In this document: positions 25,608 to 34,313 of the stretch, piece after piece
How positions within the stretch are numbered: the first letter of the stretch is position 1
Layout: every line of letters begins with the position of its first letter
Source of the DNA: Brachybacterium saurashtrense
Lineage (GTDB): Bacteria; Actinomycetota; Actinomycetes; Actinomycetales; Dermabacteraceae
Assembly (NCBI RefSeq): GCF_003355475.1
Contig: NZ_CP031356.1
Location: 2,852,001 to 2,916,000 of the forward strand
DNA: 64,000 nucleotides
Direction of reading: 5' to 3'
The notes under the pieces: generated by a model
The model's database searches: none
Told to the model about the DNA's origin: nothing
The model's input: the letters and a program-made list of their open reading frames with translations, nothing else
Made by a program: the position numbers and the translations under genes

Positions 25608-27854
25608 TCAGCGCCGGGCGACCACCACGGCGTCCCCCGCGGCCACCTCACCGGGCGCGGCCGGCTCCACGGCGGCGAAGGTGGCGGTGTTCGGCACGGT
25701 GAGCAGCGTGATCGGGTCGTAGCCCGCCTCGCGGATCGCCTCGAGATCCACCACCGCCAGCAGGTCGCCGGCGCTCACCCGCTGCCCCTGCTGGACCTGC
25801 ACGTCGAAGCCGTGACCGTCCATCTTCACGGTGTCGATCCCCACGTGGACCAGCACCTCGGCGCCGCCGTCGGCCAGCAGGCCGAAGGCGTGACCGGTGC
25901 CCGCCACCGTGGCGAGCACGCCGTCGGCAGGGGCCACGATCCGGCCGTCCGCCGGGACGATGCCCACACCCTCGCCGAGGGCGCGGGAGGAGAACACCGG
26001 ATCGGGGACGTCCGCGAGGGCGACCAGGCGCCCCGCGACCGGGGCGAGCACGGTCACCGCGCCGGCGGCCGACGGGGTCGCACCCGACGGGTCGGCACCC
26101 GACGGGGTCGCGCCGTCGGCCCCCGACGCATCGGCGCCCTGCGCGGTGCCGGCGGCCTGCGCGGTGCCAGCGGCCTGCGCGGTGGGGGCGCCCTGAGGGG
26201 TGCCGGCGGCGGCCACGGCGGCGGCACCCGCCCCGGCACCTGCGCCGACGCCCGCGAGCTCCCGCTCGGCGACCGGCGTCGAGGCGTCGTCGGCGGCGGT
26301 CGCGGCGGACCCGTCGGCCGTGGCGGCGTCGACCGAGGCGGCCTGCGCGGACTCGGCGGCGTCCCGGGCGGCGTTCGCCTCGGCCCGCTGCTCGGCGGTG
26401 CGGTAGTCGGAGACGTACACCAGCACCATCGCCACCACGAAGGCGGCCGCGATCGCGATCACGTAGGTGAGCATCGGGTCGAACACGGGGATGGTGAGCA
26501 GGGAGGTGAAGGCGAACACGGAGGTGTTCACGCCGCCCAGCAGGCCCACGATCAGGCCGCCCACGAGGCAGCCCACCAGCATGCGCGGGTAGATGCGTTT
26601 GAAGCGCAGGTGGATGCCGTACAGCGACGGCTCGGAGATGCCGCCGAACAGGCCCGCGGCGAGCGCGCCGGTGGCGGTCTGGCGCATCTCGGTCTCGCGG
26701 TGGCGGATCGAGAGCAGCAGCACGCCGGCGGTGGCGCCGAAGCAGGCGAAGTTCCACGCACCCATCGGGCCCTGGATGAAGTCGTAGCCGAGGGCGTTGA
26801 TGTTCTGCAGCATCAGCGCGTTCAGCGGCCAGTGCAGGCCCAGCGGCACCAGGAACGGGTACAGCAGCGGGATGAGGATCGCGAACACCAGCGGCGCGTT
26901 GCCGTTCAGCCAGGCCAGGCCCGAGCCGAGGCCGTTGCCGGCCCAGATGCCCAGCGGGCCGATGAGGAAGGCGGTCACCGGGATCGTCACCAGCATGGAG
27001 ACGAAGGGGACGAACACCAGCTGCACGTTGGCGGGGAACACCTTCTGCAGGCCCTTGTAGACCAGCGCCAGCAGCGCCACCATCAGCAGCGGCACGAACA
27101 CCTGGCCGCCGTAGTCGTTGAGCTGCATGGGCAGTCCGAACACGGTCGCCACGCACTGCTCGGTGCCGAGCAGCTCGTTGGTGGTGCAGGTGACGCCGGG
27201 GACGTCCCCGCCGATCATGCCCAGGTAGTCCGGGGTCATCACCGCGGCCATCACGGCCGCCCCCACCCAGCCGTCGATCTGGAGCTTCTTCGCGGCGTTG
27301 AACGCCACCATGATCGGCAGGAAGTACAGCACCGAGCGCCACATCGCATCCACGAACACCCAGGTGGCGGACTTGTCCGCGGCGCGGAAGTCCACCACGC
27401 CCAGGGCGTCCAGCACGGAGGCGATCGCGATGATCAGGGAGGCGCCCAGCAGCACGCCCATCAGGGGGCGGAAGGAGTCCGAGAGGTACTCGAAGAACGC
27501 GTCCAGCCACGCGAAGCGGCCCCGGCTGCGGGCACGGATCGCGGCCTTGACCTCGGCGTCCGTCTGCGGGCGGGGCGTGCCGCCGGCCGCCATCGACGGC
27601 AGCGCCATGATCTGGGAGTACACCCCGGCCACGGCCCCGCCGATCACCACCTGGAAGCGGTCGCCGGACTGCGGCACGGTGCCCATCACCTCGCTGCGGG
27701 CGTCCAGGCGCTCGCGGTCCACCTGCGCACCTTCGTGCAGCTGGAACCGCAGCCGGGTGGCGCAGTGGGTGAGGCTCTCGATGTTCTCGGGGCCGCCGAC
27801 GCCGCGGACGATGTCCTCGGCGAGCGATGCGGTCCCAGGGGAGGAGGTGTCCAT
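25608..27854 (-). CDS. bglF: Beta-glucoside-specific PTS enzyme IIBCA
   Basis: A 748-residue three-domain permease. The EIIB phosphocysteine is Cys31 in ESLTHCATRLRFQL. EIIC (about 110-470) has ten or so helices and the GGISEPSLYGIHL motif. A 110-residue Ala/Gly/Thr-rich linker (GTAQAAGTAQGADASGADGA) follows. The EIIA domain at about 600-748 carries the phosphohistidine in EVLVHVGIDTVKMDGHGF. It imports and phosphorylates aryl-beta-glucosides or similar disaccharides and should also phosphorylate BglG. No 6-phospho-beta-glucosidase lies alongside, so the hydrolase must be elsewhere. The linker is long for the family. Confidence 0.92.
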   Translation of the reverse strand: MDTSSPGTASLAEDIVRGVGGPENIESLTHCATRLRFQLHEGAQVDRERLDARSEVMGTVPQSGDRFQVVIGGAVAGVYSQIMALPSMAAGGTPRPQTDAEVKAAIRARSRGRFAWLDAFFEYLSDSFRPLMGVLLGASLIIAIASVLDALGVVDFRAADKSATWVFVDAMWRSVLYFLPIMVAFNAAKKLQIDGWVGAAVMAAVMTPDYLGMIGGDVPGVTCTTNELLGTEQCVATVFGLPMQLNDYGGQVFVPLLMVALLALVYKGLQKVFPANVQLVFVPFVSMLVTIPVTAFLIGPLGIWAGNGLGSGLAWLNGNAPLVFAILIPLLYPFLVPLGLHWPLNALMLQNINALGYDFIQGPMGAWNFACFGATAGVLLLSIRHRETEMRQTATGALAAGLFGGISEPSLYGIHLRFKRIYPRMLVGCLVGGLIVGLLGGVNTSVFAFTSLLTIPVFDPMLTYVIAIAAAFVVAMVLVYVSDYRTAEQRAEANAARDAAESAQAASVDAATADGSAATAADDASTPVAERELAGVGAGAGAGAAAVAAAGTPQGAPTAQAAGTAQAAGTAQGADASGADGATPSGADPSGATPSAAGAVTVLAPVAGRLVALADVPDPVFSSRALGEGVGIVPADGRIVAPADGVLATVAGTGHAFGLLADGGAEVLVHVGIDTVKMDGHGFDVQVQQGQRVSAGDLLAVVDLEAIREAGYDPITLLTVPNTATFAAVEPAAPGEVAAGDAVVVARR

Positions 27855-27922
27855 GAGGCGTCCTCGCCTTCTTCCTGGGTCGTGGGGCCTGCGCGGGCGG
27901 GCCCCGGGGTGCAGCGGGCAAC

Positions 27923-27980
27923 AAAAAAGACCCGGGCCCCGCCGGGTGCGCGTCAGCGCACGGCACGGGTCCCAGGTCTT
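27923..27980 (-). terminator. Leader terminator controlled by antitermination
   Basis: In the bgl leader RNA a hairpin whose base pairs AGACCTGGG with CCCGGGTCT and whose top pairs GCGC with GCGC is followed by six T residues (27923-27928 on the minus strand). Its first bases overlap the RAT site, so only one structure can form. Confidence 0.85.
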
Positions 27981-28013
27981 GCTCCTCCGCCGCGGGGCGG
28001 GGGATGACAATCC
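27975..28013 (-). promoter_or_regulatory. RAT (ribonucleic antiterminator) site for BglG
   Basis: The minus-strand leader contains GGATTGTCATCC at one end and GGAGCAAGACC at the other, closely following the BglG/LicT target (GGATTGTTAC...GGCAAAACC). The 3' end overlaps the terminator stem. Bound BglG should stabilise this stem-loop and allow transcription of the PTS gene. Confidence 0.88.
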
Positions 28014-28020
28014 GGTGATC

Positions 28021-28049
28021 GCGGACTCGGAAGTCCGCGACGAACCATA
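28021..28049 (-). promoter_or_regulatory. bgl promoter -10 and leader hairpin
   Basis: TATGGT (28044-28049, minus strand) is a -10 candidate; the first transcribed bases would include a perfect 7-bp hairpin GCGGACT/AGTCCGC (28021-28038) just before the RAT. Confidence 0.55.
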
Positions 28050-28145
28050 GCAGGTGCGCGCCGCCGTGCGGAGGCCCGGGGTCCCGCCGCCCGCCGCCGG
28101 CCCGGCGCTGCCCTGGCGCCGCTCCGGCGCTGGCAGACTCCCCTC

Positions 28146-28679
28146 ATGACCGAACAGCTCCCCCACTCCCCCGCCGCCGGCGCGTTCACGCTCGATGCCC
28201 CCACCCTCGCGGACGTCCCCGCGCTCGCCCGGGTGCACGTGCACGGCTGGGAGGTGGCCTACGGCCACGCCCTGGCCGGCGAGGAGTGGTTCGGCGCGCC
28301 CGCGATCGCCCGGCGCGAGGCGGACTGGACCCGCTGGCTCACCCCGGGCATCCCGGAGGCCGACGAGGGCACGTTCCGGATCGGCCGGGATCGGCACGGC
28401 GCCCCGGTGGGCCTGGCCGCGTCCTGGCCGCCCCGCGACCGGGAGCCGGTGCGCGAGCGGGAGCTGTCGATCCTCTACGTGGCGCAGGCCTGGCACGGCA
28501 GCGGCCTGGCGCGCGCCCTGGTGGAGTCGCTGCTGGGCGGATCCCCCGCCAGCCTGTGGGTGGCCGAGGACAATCCGCGCGCCCGCCGCTTCTACGCGAA
28601 GCTCGGCTTCGTCGAGGACGGTGCCCGGCACACGGATCCGCGCTGGCCGGAGCTGCCGGACCTCCGCATGGTGCGCTGA
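28146..28679 (+). CDS. GNAT family N-acetyltransferase
   Basis: A 177-residue acetyltransferase. ARVHVHGWEVAYGHAL is the opening of a RimI-like GNAT; SILYVAQAWHGSGLARALVE is the acetyl-CoA loop (Q-x-W-H-G-S-G-L-A), and NPRARRFYAKLGFVEDG is the C-terminal motif. ATG 28146 lies six bases after CAGACT, so it is probably leaderless. It is divergent from the bgl leader. The acceptor is unknown. Confidence 0.87.
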   Translation: MTEQLPHSPAAGAFTLDAPTLADVPALARVHVHGWEVAYGHALAGEEWFGAPAIARREADWTRWLTPGIPEADEGTFRIGRDRHGAPVGLAASWPPRDREPVRERELSILYVAQAWHGSGLARALVESLLGGSPASLWVAEDNPRARRFYAKLGFVEDGARHTDPRWPELPDLRMVR

Positions 28680-28840
28680 CCGCGCAGATCCTCGCGCGCC
28701 CACACGCGCCCATCGGCCCTCGCCCTCCCGCTCTCCACCCGGGGACGGAGGCCGCGCAGCGCGAAGATCCCCCCACGGTCCTCTCTGTGCGCCCGCCCGG
28801 ACGGACGCCTCGGCCCGGGGCCCGGCGCGAGGGTGGAGCC

Positions 28841-29038
28841 ATGAAGAACGCGACCATCGCCACCAGCCGCACCCGTGCCACCGACGAGCAGCTCATCGAC
28901 TACCGTCCCCTCCCCGCCGAGTGGGGTGATCTGACCGCGCTCCGCGCCGTGCGCGCCGAGCGGGCGCGCGGCGCGGCCCCCCGCCCGGAGAGCTCCCGGC
29001 ACCGCCCGCGGGGCCGCTGGAGCGCCGGGCGCCGCTGA
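28841..29038 (+). CDS. Small basic hypothetical protein, 65 residues
   Basis: ATG 28841 follows GGTGGAG by three bases and opens a 65-codon frame (MKNATIATSRTRATDEQLID, YRPLPAEWGDLTALRAVRAE) with an Arg-rich end. The first 40 residues have balanced composition, unlike random GC-rich frames; the tail looks disordered. No membrane segment or known domain. It lies alone between GNAT and pdxH. Confidence 0.5.
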   Translation: MKNATIATSRTRATDEQLIDYRPLPAEWGDLTALRAVRAERARGAAPRPESSRHRPRGRWSAGRR

Positions 29039-29112
29039 GGGGCCCGGCCTGCGCACCGGGCCGCACCCGGCACCGCCCTCGGGCCCGCGCGCGAGGATCT
29101 AGGATCACGGCC

Positions 29113-29796
29113 ATGAGCGACCGTCCCGGCCCGCGCGCCCTCGCCGCGGAGCGCACCGACTACCTCGCCGCCTCCCTGCCGGACGACGCCCCGGAGGATC
29201 CGCTGGCGCTGTTCGCCACCTGGTTGGAGGAGGCGTTCGCGCGCCGCGAGGAGCGGGGCGACCTGTACGACCCGTCGGCCGCGGTGCTCTCCACGGTCGC
29301 GCTCGCGGAGGACGGCACCCCCTCCCCGCGCTCGCGCACGGTGCTGCTGAAGGGCCATGACGCCGACGGCTTCGTGCTCTACACGAACCTGGACTCCGAC
29401 AAGGCCCGCGAGCTGCGGGCCGCCGCGCGGGCGTCCCTGCTGCTGCCCTGGTACGCCCTGCAGCGTCAGGTGCGGATCGAGGGGGCGGTGCGGCCGGTGC
29501 CGGCGGAGGAGTCCGACGAGTACTGGGCGCAGCGGCCCCGCGGCTCGCAGCTTGGTGCGTGGGCCTCGCACCAGTCCCGCGAGATCGCCTCCCGCGAGGC
29601 GCTCGAGGCGCAGTACGCCGCGGCGGAGACCCGCTTCGCGGGCGTCGACGTGCCACGGCCCTCGTTCTGGGGAGGCCTGCGGCTGCGGCCCGAGCGGCTC
29701 GAGTTCTGGCAGGGCCGCGCCCATCGCGTGCACGACCGGATCGCCTACACGCGCACCGCCGACGGCACCTGGGAGCGGCACCGGCTGCAGCCCTGA
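29113..29796 (+). CDS. pdxH: Pyridoxamine 5'-phosphate oxidase
   Basis: A 227-residue FMN-dependent oxidase that makes pyridoxal 5'-phosphate from PNP/PMP. PSPRSRTVLLKGHDADGFVLYTN is the FMN-binding strand region; QVRIEGAVRPV, SHQSREIASREAL and the C-terminal EFWQGRAHRVHDRIAYTR are PdxH signatures, the last including the PLP-binding Arg-x-His. TAGGAT ends seven bases before ATG 29113, indicating leaderless expression. With the kinase at the left edge it suggests a complete salvage route. Confidence 0.95.
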   Translation: MSDRPGPRALAAERTDYLAASLPDDAPEDPLALFATWLEEAFARREERGDLYDPSAAVLSTVALAEDGTPSPRSRTVLLKGHDADGFVLYTNLDSDKARELRAAARASLLLPWYALQRQVRIEGAVRPVPAEESDEYWAQRPRGSQLGAWASHQSREIASREALEAQYAAAETRFAGVDVPRPSFWGGLRLRPERLEFWQGRAHRVHDRIAYTRTADGTWERHRLQP

Positions 29797-29896
29797 GCCG
29801 CACGCCTCGCGCCCGGGGCCCGGCGCCGTCCCTCCGCGCGGCGGCCGGGCGCAACGGCCCGGCGCAGCGGGCGCCGCGGTGAGTAGGGTCGAGGTC

Positions 29897-30670
29897 ATGA
29901 CCGCACCCCAGGGCCCCTCACGCTCCCGCACCCCGCTGCTCATCGCCCTCGTCGCCGCCCTCGCCTGCGCGGGGCTCGTGCTGGTGCTCGTGCTCGCGGG
30001 CGTCGCCGGCGGGGTGATGTTCTGGCGCGGCGACCCCTCCGCCGACGACCCGACCAGCGCCGAGGGCTCCGAGGGCAGCGACGGGGACGATCCCGCGGCG
30101 GGGCAGGACGGCGCCGGCCTGGTCGCCCCGCCCGGCGCGGCCGAGGACCAGACCTATCTCGAGCTCTCCACCAGCGACGACGGCCCGGTGGTGGACGTGT
30201 ACCTCGACTTCCTCTGCCCGCACTGCGCCACCTTCCACGACGCCCAGGCGGAGGACCTCACCCGGCTCGCGCAGGAGGAGGAGATCACGCTGCGGATGCA
30301 TCCGCGGCCGATGCTCGATGCGAGCTCGACCCCGCCCGGCTACTCGGGGCGCGCCGCGAATGCGGCGGTCTGCGCGTACGCGGAGGATCCGACGCAGTGG
30401 GCGGCGGCGGAGGCGGCGCTGTTCGCCCACCAGCCCGGCGAGGAGGGCCTCGACGACGACGAGCTGGGCACGGTGATCGAGGAGGCAACTGGTCTGGACG
30501 TGTCCGGCTGCATCGCCGAGCAGACGTATCTGGGATGGGTCGAGGACGTGGTGGAGCCCGAGGCGCTCGCCACGGGGCAGGGCACCCCGGCGGTGTTCAT
30601 CGACGGCGAGCAGTTCACCGGGGATCCCGCCGCGCCCGGCTCCCTGGCCGAGCAGCTCGAGGCGGCCTGA
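29897..30670 (+). CDS. Membrane-anchored DsbA/thioredoxin-like oxidoreductase
   Basis: A 257-residue protein: a cytoplasmic basic N-terminus, one membrane helix at about residues 14-42, an acidic linker, and an extracellular thioredoxin fold from about 85. The active site is CPHC (Cys107, Cys110) in VYLDFLCPHCATFHDAQ; the cis-proline loop is GTPAVFIDG. DsbA-like proteins of this type oxidise exported proteins. TAGGGT ends seven bases before ATG 29897, so it is probably leaderless. Confidence 0.88.
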   Translation: MTAPQGPSRSRTPLLIALVAALACAGLVLVLVLAGVAGGVMFWRGDPSADDPTSAEGSEGSDGDDPAAGQDGAGLVAPPGAAEDQTYLELSTSDDGPVVDVYLDFLCPHCATFHDAQAEDLTRLAQEEEITLRMHPRPMLDASSTPPGYSGRAANAAVCAYAEDPTQWAAAEAALFAHQPGEEGLDDDELGTVIEEATGLDVSGCIAEQTYLGWVEDVVEPEALATGQGTPAVFIDGEQFTGDPAAPGSLAEQLEAA

Positions 30671-30911
30671 GCGCGGGCGGCCTCGAGCGCGGCATGGATC
30701 GCCGCACTCCCGGCACCCCGGCCCTGCCACGCCGGCGCGGTGGGGAAGGCGGCGCCTGTCGCCCGAGGGGCGGTGCACCGCCCGGGGCGCACCGCCGTTC
30801 CCGCCCGTCGCGGGCCCTCCCGGTGACCTCCCGGCGACGCGGCGGGGAACACCTGACGTCGGCTCGTGGTCCCCTCTGGGCGGGCCGCGGCCCCGGCTCT
30901 ACGGTGGCGGC

Positions 30912-31334
30912 ATGCGCACCGAGAGCAGGCACTCCCCCGTGGGCCTCACCCATGACGCCGGGTGGGAGCTCGGCGCGCACCGCACCCTCGAGGCGCCGCC
31001 GGAGGAGGTGTGGCGGATGCTGCTCTCGGAATGGCTCCCGCAGTGGCTCGAGGTGGACACCGTGCCCCAGATGGTGGGCGCGCCGCTGCGCCACGGCGAC
31101 CGGGTGCGCGGCCGCGTGATCGGCTGCCACATGGGCCGACGGGTGCGGGTGCGCTGGACCCCCTCGCGCCTCGACCACGAGACCGTGTTCCAGGTGACGC
31201 TGCAGCCCGAGCCCGAGGGCGGGAGCGGCACCGTGCTCGCGGTGCACCAGGAGCGGCTGCTGGGCCCCGCGGAGCGGCAGGCGCTGCTGGAGCACTGGGA
31301 GACCGCGCTGGACCGGGTGGCCGCGACCGTCTGA
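30912..31334 (+). CDS. SRPBCC family protein
   Basis: A 140-residue Bet v1-fold protein (LGAHRTLEAPPEEVWRMLLSEWLPQWL, VRVRWTPSRLDHETVFQVTL, ending in an EHWETALDRVAATV helix) resembling AHSA1-type ligand-binding proteins. TACGGT lies six bases before ATG 30912. It stands alone; the ligand is unknown. Confidence 0.78.
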   Translation: MRTESRHSPVGLTHDAGWELGAHRTLEAPPEEVWRMLLSEWLPQWLEVDTVPQMVGAPLRHGDRVRGRVIGCHMGRRVRVRWTPSRLDHETVFQVTLQPEPEGGSGTVLAVHQERLLGPAERQALLEHWETALDRVAATV

Positions 31335-31350
31335 GCCCCGCCTCGCGCCC

Positions 31351-31422
31351 GCACTGCCGCGGTGGGCATGCACTGCCGCGGCGGGCCGACACTTCCGGGG
31401 CGGGCCTGCACCGCCGCGGCGC
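31351..31422. repeat. Four decaying 19-bp tandem repeats
   Basis: GCACTGCCGCGGTGGGCAT at 31351 recurs with exact 19-base period at 31370, 31389 and 31408 with increasing substitutions, filling the gap between two convergent stop codons. Confidence 0.7.
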
Positions 31423-32307
31423 TCAGGCGTCCTCGAGCGGGTGGGCGAGCGCGCCCTCGCCCTCGCCGATCTCGGCGCGCTGCCGCAGCAGCTCGATGCG
31501 CGCCACGTCGATGTCCACGCCGCCGTCGATGCCGGACACCTCGCCGTCGAAGCGCAGCTGCCACACCGTCCAGTCCTCCGCGGCCGGGCGCTCCCCCGCG
31601 GAGAACAGCCAGTCCGGGCGGGGGTCCGCGACGGGGAGGCCGTAGTGCCGGCGCCACTCGGAGGAGGAGTAGATCACCAGGCGGCGACCCCACGCCTCCT
31701 CCACCACGGCGGTGAACGCGTCGATCTCGGCCTGCGCCGCGGCGGCCTCGGGCTTCTGCTCGCAGGCGCCGTCGAACTCGAGGTCGAGCGCGGGCGGCAG
31801 CGCGGAATCCTCCGGCGGGGCGACGGCGAGGAAGTCCTCCGCCTGCTCGACGCCGGAGGAGCACAGGGTGAAGTAGTGGTAGGCGCCGGGGGTGATCCCC
31901 GCGGCGCGGGCGCCGTCCCAGTTGCGCCGGAAGTGGGTGTCGGTGAAGCCGGCGCCCTCGGTGGCCTTGAGGTAGGCGAAGGCGACCCCGTCGGCGGCCA
32001 CCAGCGACCAGTCGATGTCGCCCTGATGGCTGGAGACGTCCACGCCCATCACCTCGTCGGCCGCGAGCTCCACCCCCTCGGGGAGGTTGCCCCTCACGGC
32101 GGCGCCCTCCTCGGCGGCGGGGACGGCCATCGCGGCGTCGTCGGCCGTGAAGGGCGTGCGCTCGGCGAGCGCGGCCTCGCCCGACCCGCCGCGCAGCGCA
32201 CCGATCACCGAGGCGGCGCAGCCGCCGATCGCCAGCAGCAGCACGAGCGCGAGCGCACCCGCGACGATCTGTCGTCGCCGGACCTGTTCCGGTGTGAAGC
32301 GGGGCAC
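31423..32307 (-). CDS. GH25 lysozyme (1,4-beta-N-acetylmuramidase), membrane-anchored
   Basis: A 294-residue exported muramidase. One N-terminal helix (VAGALALVLLLAIGGCAASV) either anchors it or ends in a lipobox-like IGGC. The catalytic domain begins at about residue 87: GVDVSSHQGDIDW (Asp90), then ALDLEFDG (Asp175, Glu177) and GVDIDVARI near the C-terminus, the standard GH25 set. It cleaves the glycan backbone of peptidoglycan. GTG 32307 lies six bases after TACCGT, so the transcript is probably leaderless. Confidence 0.92.
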   Translation of the reverse strand: MPRFTPEQVRRRQIVAGALALVLLLAIGGCAASVIGALRGGSGEAALAERTPFTADDAAMAVPAAEEGAAVRGNLPEGVELAADEVMGVDVSSHQGDIDWSLVAADGVAFAYLKATEGAGFTDTHFRRNWDGARAAGITPGAYHYFTLCSSGVEQAEDFLAVAPPEDSALPPALDLEFDGACEQKPEAAAAQAEIDAFTAVVEEAWGRRLVIYSSSEWRRHYGLPVADPRPDWLFSAGERPAAEDWTVWQLRFDGEVSGIDGGVDIDVARIELLRQRAEIGEGEGALAHPLEDA

Positions 32308-32437
32308 GCTGGGACGGTACAGGAGCGCACGCCGTCGACGACGGACGACGTGCCGTGCGCCGCGGGATCTCGCGCCCCGCAGCAGGCGCGCCGTCGGCCG
32401 GTCCGCCGGCGCCGGCTCGTCCCGCCGGGCCCCCGGG

Positions 32438-33175
32438 TCAGCGGGCGAAGAGCGTGGCGAAGGCGCGAAGCAGCCGCGGCGCGTCGTCGGCGTCCCGGCC
32501 GCGCAGTGCGTCGAACACGTCCTCCATCTCGTTCGGGGAGAAGTAGCCGTGGTCGCGGTAGGCGCGGGCCCTCTCGATGATCGAGGGGACGTCCAGCTCC
32601 GGGTGGAACTGGGTGGCGTACTGGCGGGTGCCCACCCGGAACATCTGCACCGGGCAGGTGCGGCCGGAGGCCAGGGCGGTGGCGTGCGGGGGCAGGGTGT
32701 GGACGGCTTCCTTGTGCCCCACCAGGCCGGTGAAGGTGTGCGGCAGCTCGGCCTCGCGGATCAGGGGATCCTCGCGCCCGGCCTCGGTGAGCGAGACGTC
32801 CACGGCGCCGAGCGGCTCGCCATGGGTGCGGTCGATCAGCGCGCCCTGATGGGTGCCGAGGGTGCCGATGCCGTAGCAGGCGCCGAGGAACGGGATGTCC
32901 TCGGCGATCACGCGGTCCAGCACGCGGGAGATCTCCGCCTCGGCCCGCACCTGGGCCTCGGACTTGCTCGGGGCCGGGTCCGAGACGGTGAACGGGCTGC
33001 CGCACAGGATGATCCCGGAGATGTCCTCGCCGCCGAGGTCGGGGAACGGGTCGCGGTCCAGGCGTGCCCAGAGCAGCTGGTGCTCCTCGAGACCGGTGAA
33101 GTCGAGCACGGCGGCGCGCTCGGTGAGGGCGACGTCGTCCTCGGGGCGGGTGGCGATCTGCACGAACGGTCTCAC
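32438..33175 (-). CDS. Class I glutamine amidotransferase family protein
   Basis: A 245-residue stand-alone GATase. The nucleophile is in FLGACYGIGTLGTHQGA (Cys in the G-x-C-x-G elbow) and the His-Glu pair in YATQFHPELD, with the oxyanion segment GIILCGSPFTV. It resembles the GuaA N-terminal half and mycobacterial Rv-type amidotransferases; no synthetase partner is adjacent, so the acceptor is unknown. GTG 33175 is chosen because TACGAT ends six bases before it, suggesting a leaderless transcript. Confidence 0.88.
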   Translation of the reverse strand: MRPFVQIATRPEDDVALTERAAVLDFTGLEEHQLLWARLDRDPFPDLGGEDISGIILCGSPFTVSDPAPSKSEAQVRAEAEISRVLDRVIAEDIPFLGACYGIGTLGTHQGALIDRTHGEPLGAVDVSLTEAGREDPLIREAELPHTFTGLVGHKEAVHTLPPHATALASGRTCPVQMFRVGTRQYATQFHPELDVPSIIERARAYRDHGYFSPNEMEDVFDALRGRDADDAPRLLRAFATLFAR

Positions 33176-33275
33176 GCGGGCATCGTAGTCCCCGCGACGG
33201 CGTGCTCCCGCCGCGTACTCTGCGAGGGCGTCGTCTCCCTGCGGGGGGCCGTGGATCCGAGGAAGGAGTCCCCGC

Positions 33276-34313
33276 ATGAGTCCCCAGCCGGTCGGTCGTG
33301 CCGAGCCCGCGCCGGTGGGCGGCCACCCGTTGCCCGAGCGCCTGCGCGCCTCGCAGGACCCGGGGGTGCACGCGTGGCGGGAGGGGCTCCCGGAGATCGT
33401 GGAGGAGCTGCGGGAGCGGTGGCGGCTCCGCCTCGAGGCTCCGTTCGAGCCCGGCGGGTCGAGCGCCTGGGTGGCGCCGGTGCGCGAGGCCTCCGGTGCC
33501 GAGCGGGTGCTGAAGGTGGCCTGGGCGCACGAGGAGTCCCGCGACGAGGCGGCCGGGCTCCTGGCCTGGCAGGGGCGGGGCGCGGTGCGCGTGCATCGCA
33601 GTGCGCAGCACGGGGAGACCTCGGCGCTGCTGATCGACCGGGCGCGGCCGGGGACGCCGCTGCGGGAGCTGCTCACCTGGCCCGCACGGGACGAGGTGGT
33701 CGCGGCGGTGGCGCGGCGCCTGTGGCGGCCCCCGCAGGAGCTGGTGGACGGCGAGGCCGCCGCCGCGTTCCGCCCGCTGGCGCAGATGTGCGCGTGGTGG
33801 GCCGATGAGGCGCAGCAGCGGGCCGACGCCGGGCTCTCGCCGCTGCCCGCCGATCTGGTCGCGCACGGCCTGGAGCTGTTCCGCGAGCTGCCGGCCCTCT
33901 GGGACGGCGAGCCCGTGCTGCTGGCGACGGATCTGCACCCGGAGAACGTGCTGCTCGTCGAAGGCCCCGACGGGGCGAGCGGCGGCGACGACGCCGGGAG
34001 ACACGGCGGGGCGTCGGTCCCGCACGCCGCGACGGTCGCGGCGGGGCGCTCCTGGGTGCTCATCGACCCGAAGCCGTACGTCGGCGATCCTCACTACGAC
34101 GTGCTCCAGCACATGCTCAACGATCCGGAGCGTCTGCGGGATCATCCGGGTCGCTTCGCCGAGCGGATGGCGGCTCTGGCGGGTCTGGATCCGCATCGGG
34201 TGCGTCGGTGGCTGCTGGCCCGCTGTGTGCAGGAGGCGCGGTTCCCGGGGGCCGGGGGTCTGGAGGCGGCGGCGCCGGCGGCTCTGGCTCTGGCGGCCGA
34301 CGGGGTGGAGTGA
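33276..34313 (+). CDS. Aminoglycoside/hydroxyurea phosphotransferase family (APH(6)-like) kinase
   Basis: A 345-residue kinase-like protein. VLKVAWAHEESRDEAAGL is the nucleotide-binding lysine region, LLATDLHPENVLL the catalytic loop, and WVLIDPKPYVGDPHYDVLQHMLN the metal-binding segment characteristic of the APH(6)/hydroxyurea-kinase family (PF04655). Actinobacterial members are common and mostly not proven resistance determinants, so substrate is open. AAGGAG lies seven bases upstream of ATG 33276. Its last 197 bases overlap the opposing HNH gene. Confidence 0.88.
   Translation: MSPQPVGRAEPAPVGGHPLPERLRASQDPGVHAWREGLPEIVEELRERWRLRLEAPFEPGGSSAWVAPVREASGAERVLKVAWAHEESRDEAAGLLAWQGRGAVRVHRSAQHGETSALLIDRARPGTPLRELLTWPARDEVVAAVARRLWRPPQELVDGEAAAAFRPLAQMCAWWADEAQQRADAGLSPLPADLVAHGLELFRELPALWDGEPVLLATDLHPENVLLVEGPDGASGGDDAGRHGGASVPHAATVAAGRSWVLIDPKPYVGDPHYDVLQHMLNDPERLRDHPGRFAERMAALAGLDPHRVRRWLLARCVQEARFPGAGGLEAAAPAALALAADGVE

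Noticed and set aside
24567..28007. 1146-codon plus-strand frame opposite bglG and bglF
   Set aside because: Shadow frame with His/Gln/Gly bias; the opposite strand has clear domains.
31351..31422. CRISPR-like array
   Set aside because: Contiguous 19-bp tandem repeats without spacers and no cas genes.
33276..34313. Antibiotic resistance gene
   Set aside because: The APH(6)-like family is widespread in actinobacterial chromosomes and substrate cannot be assigned from sequence.
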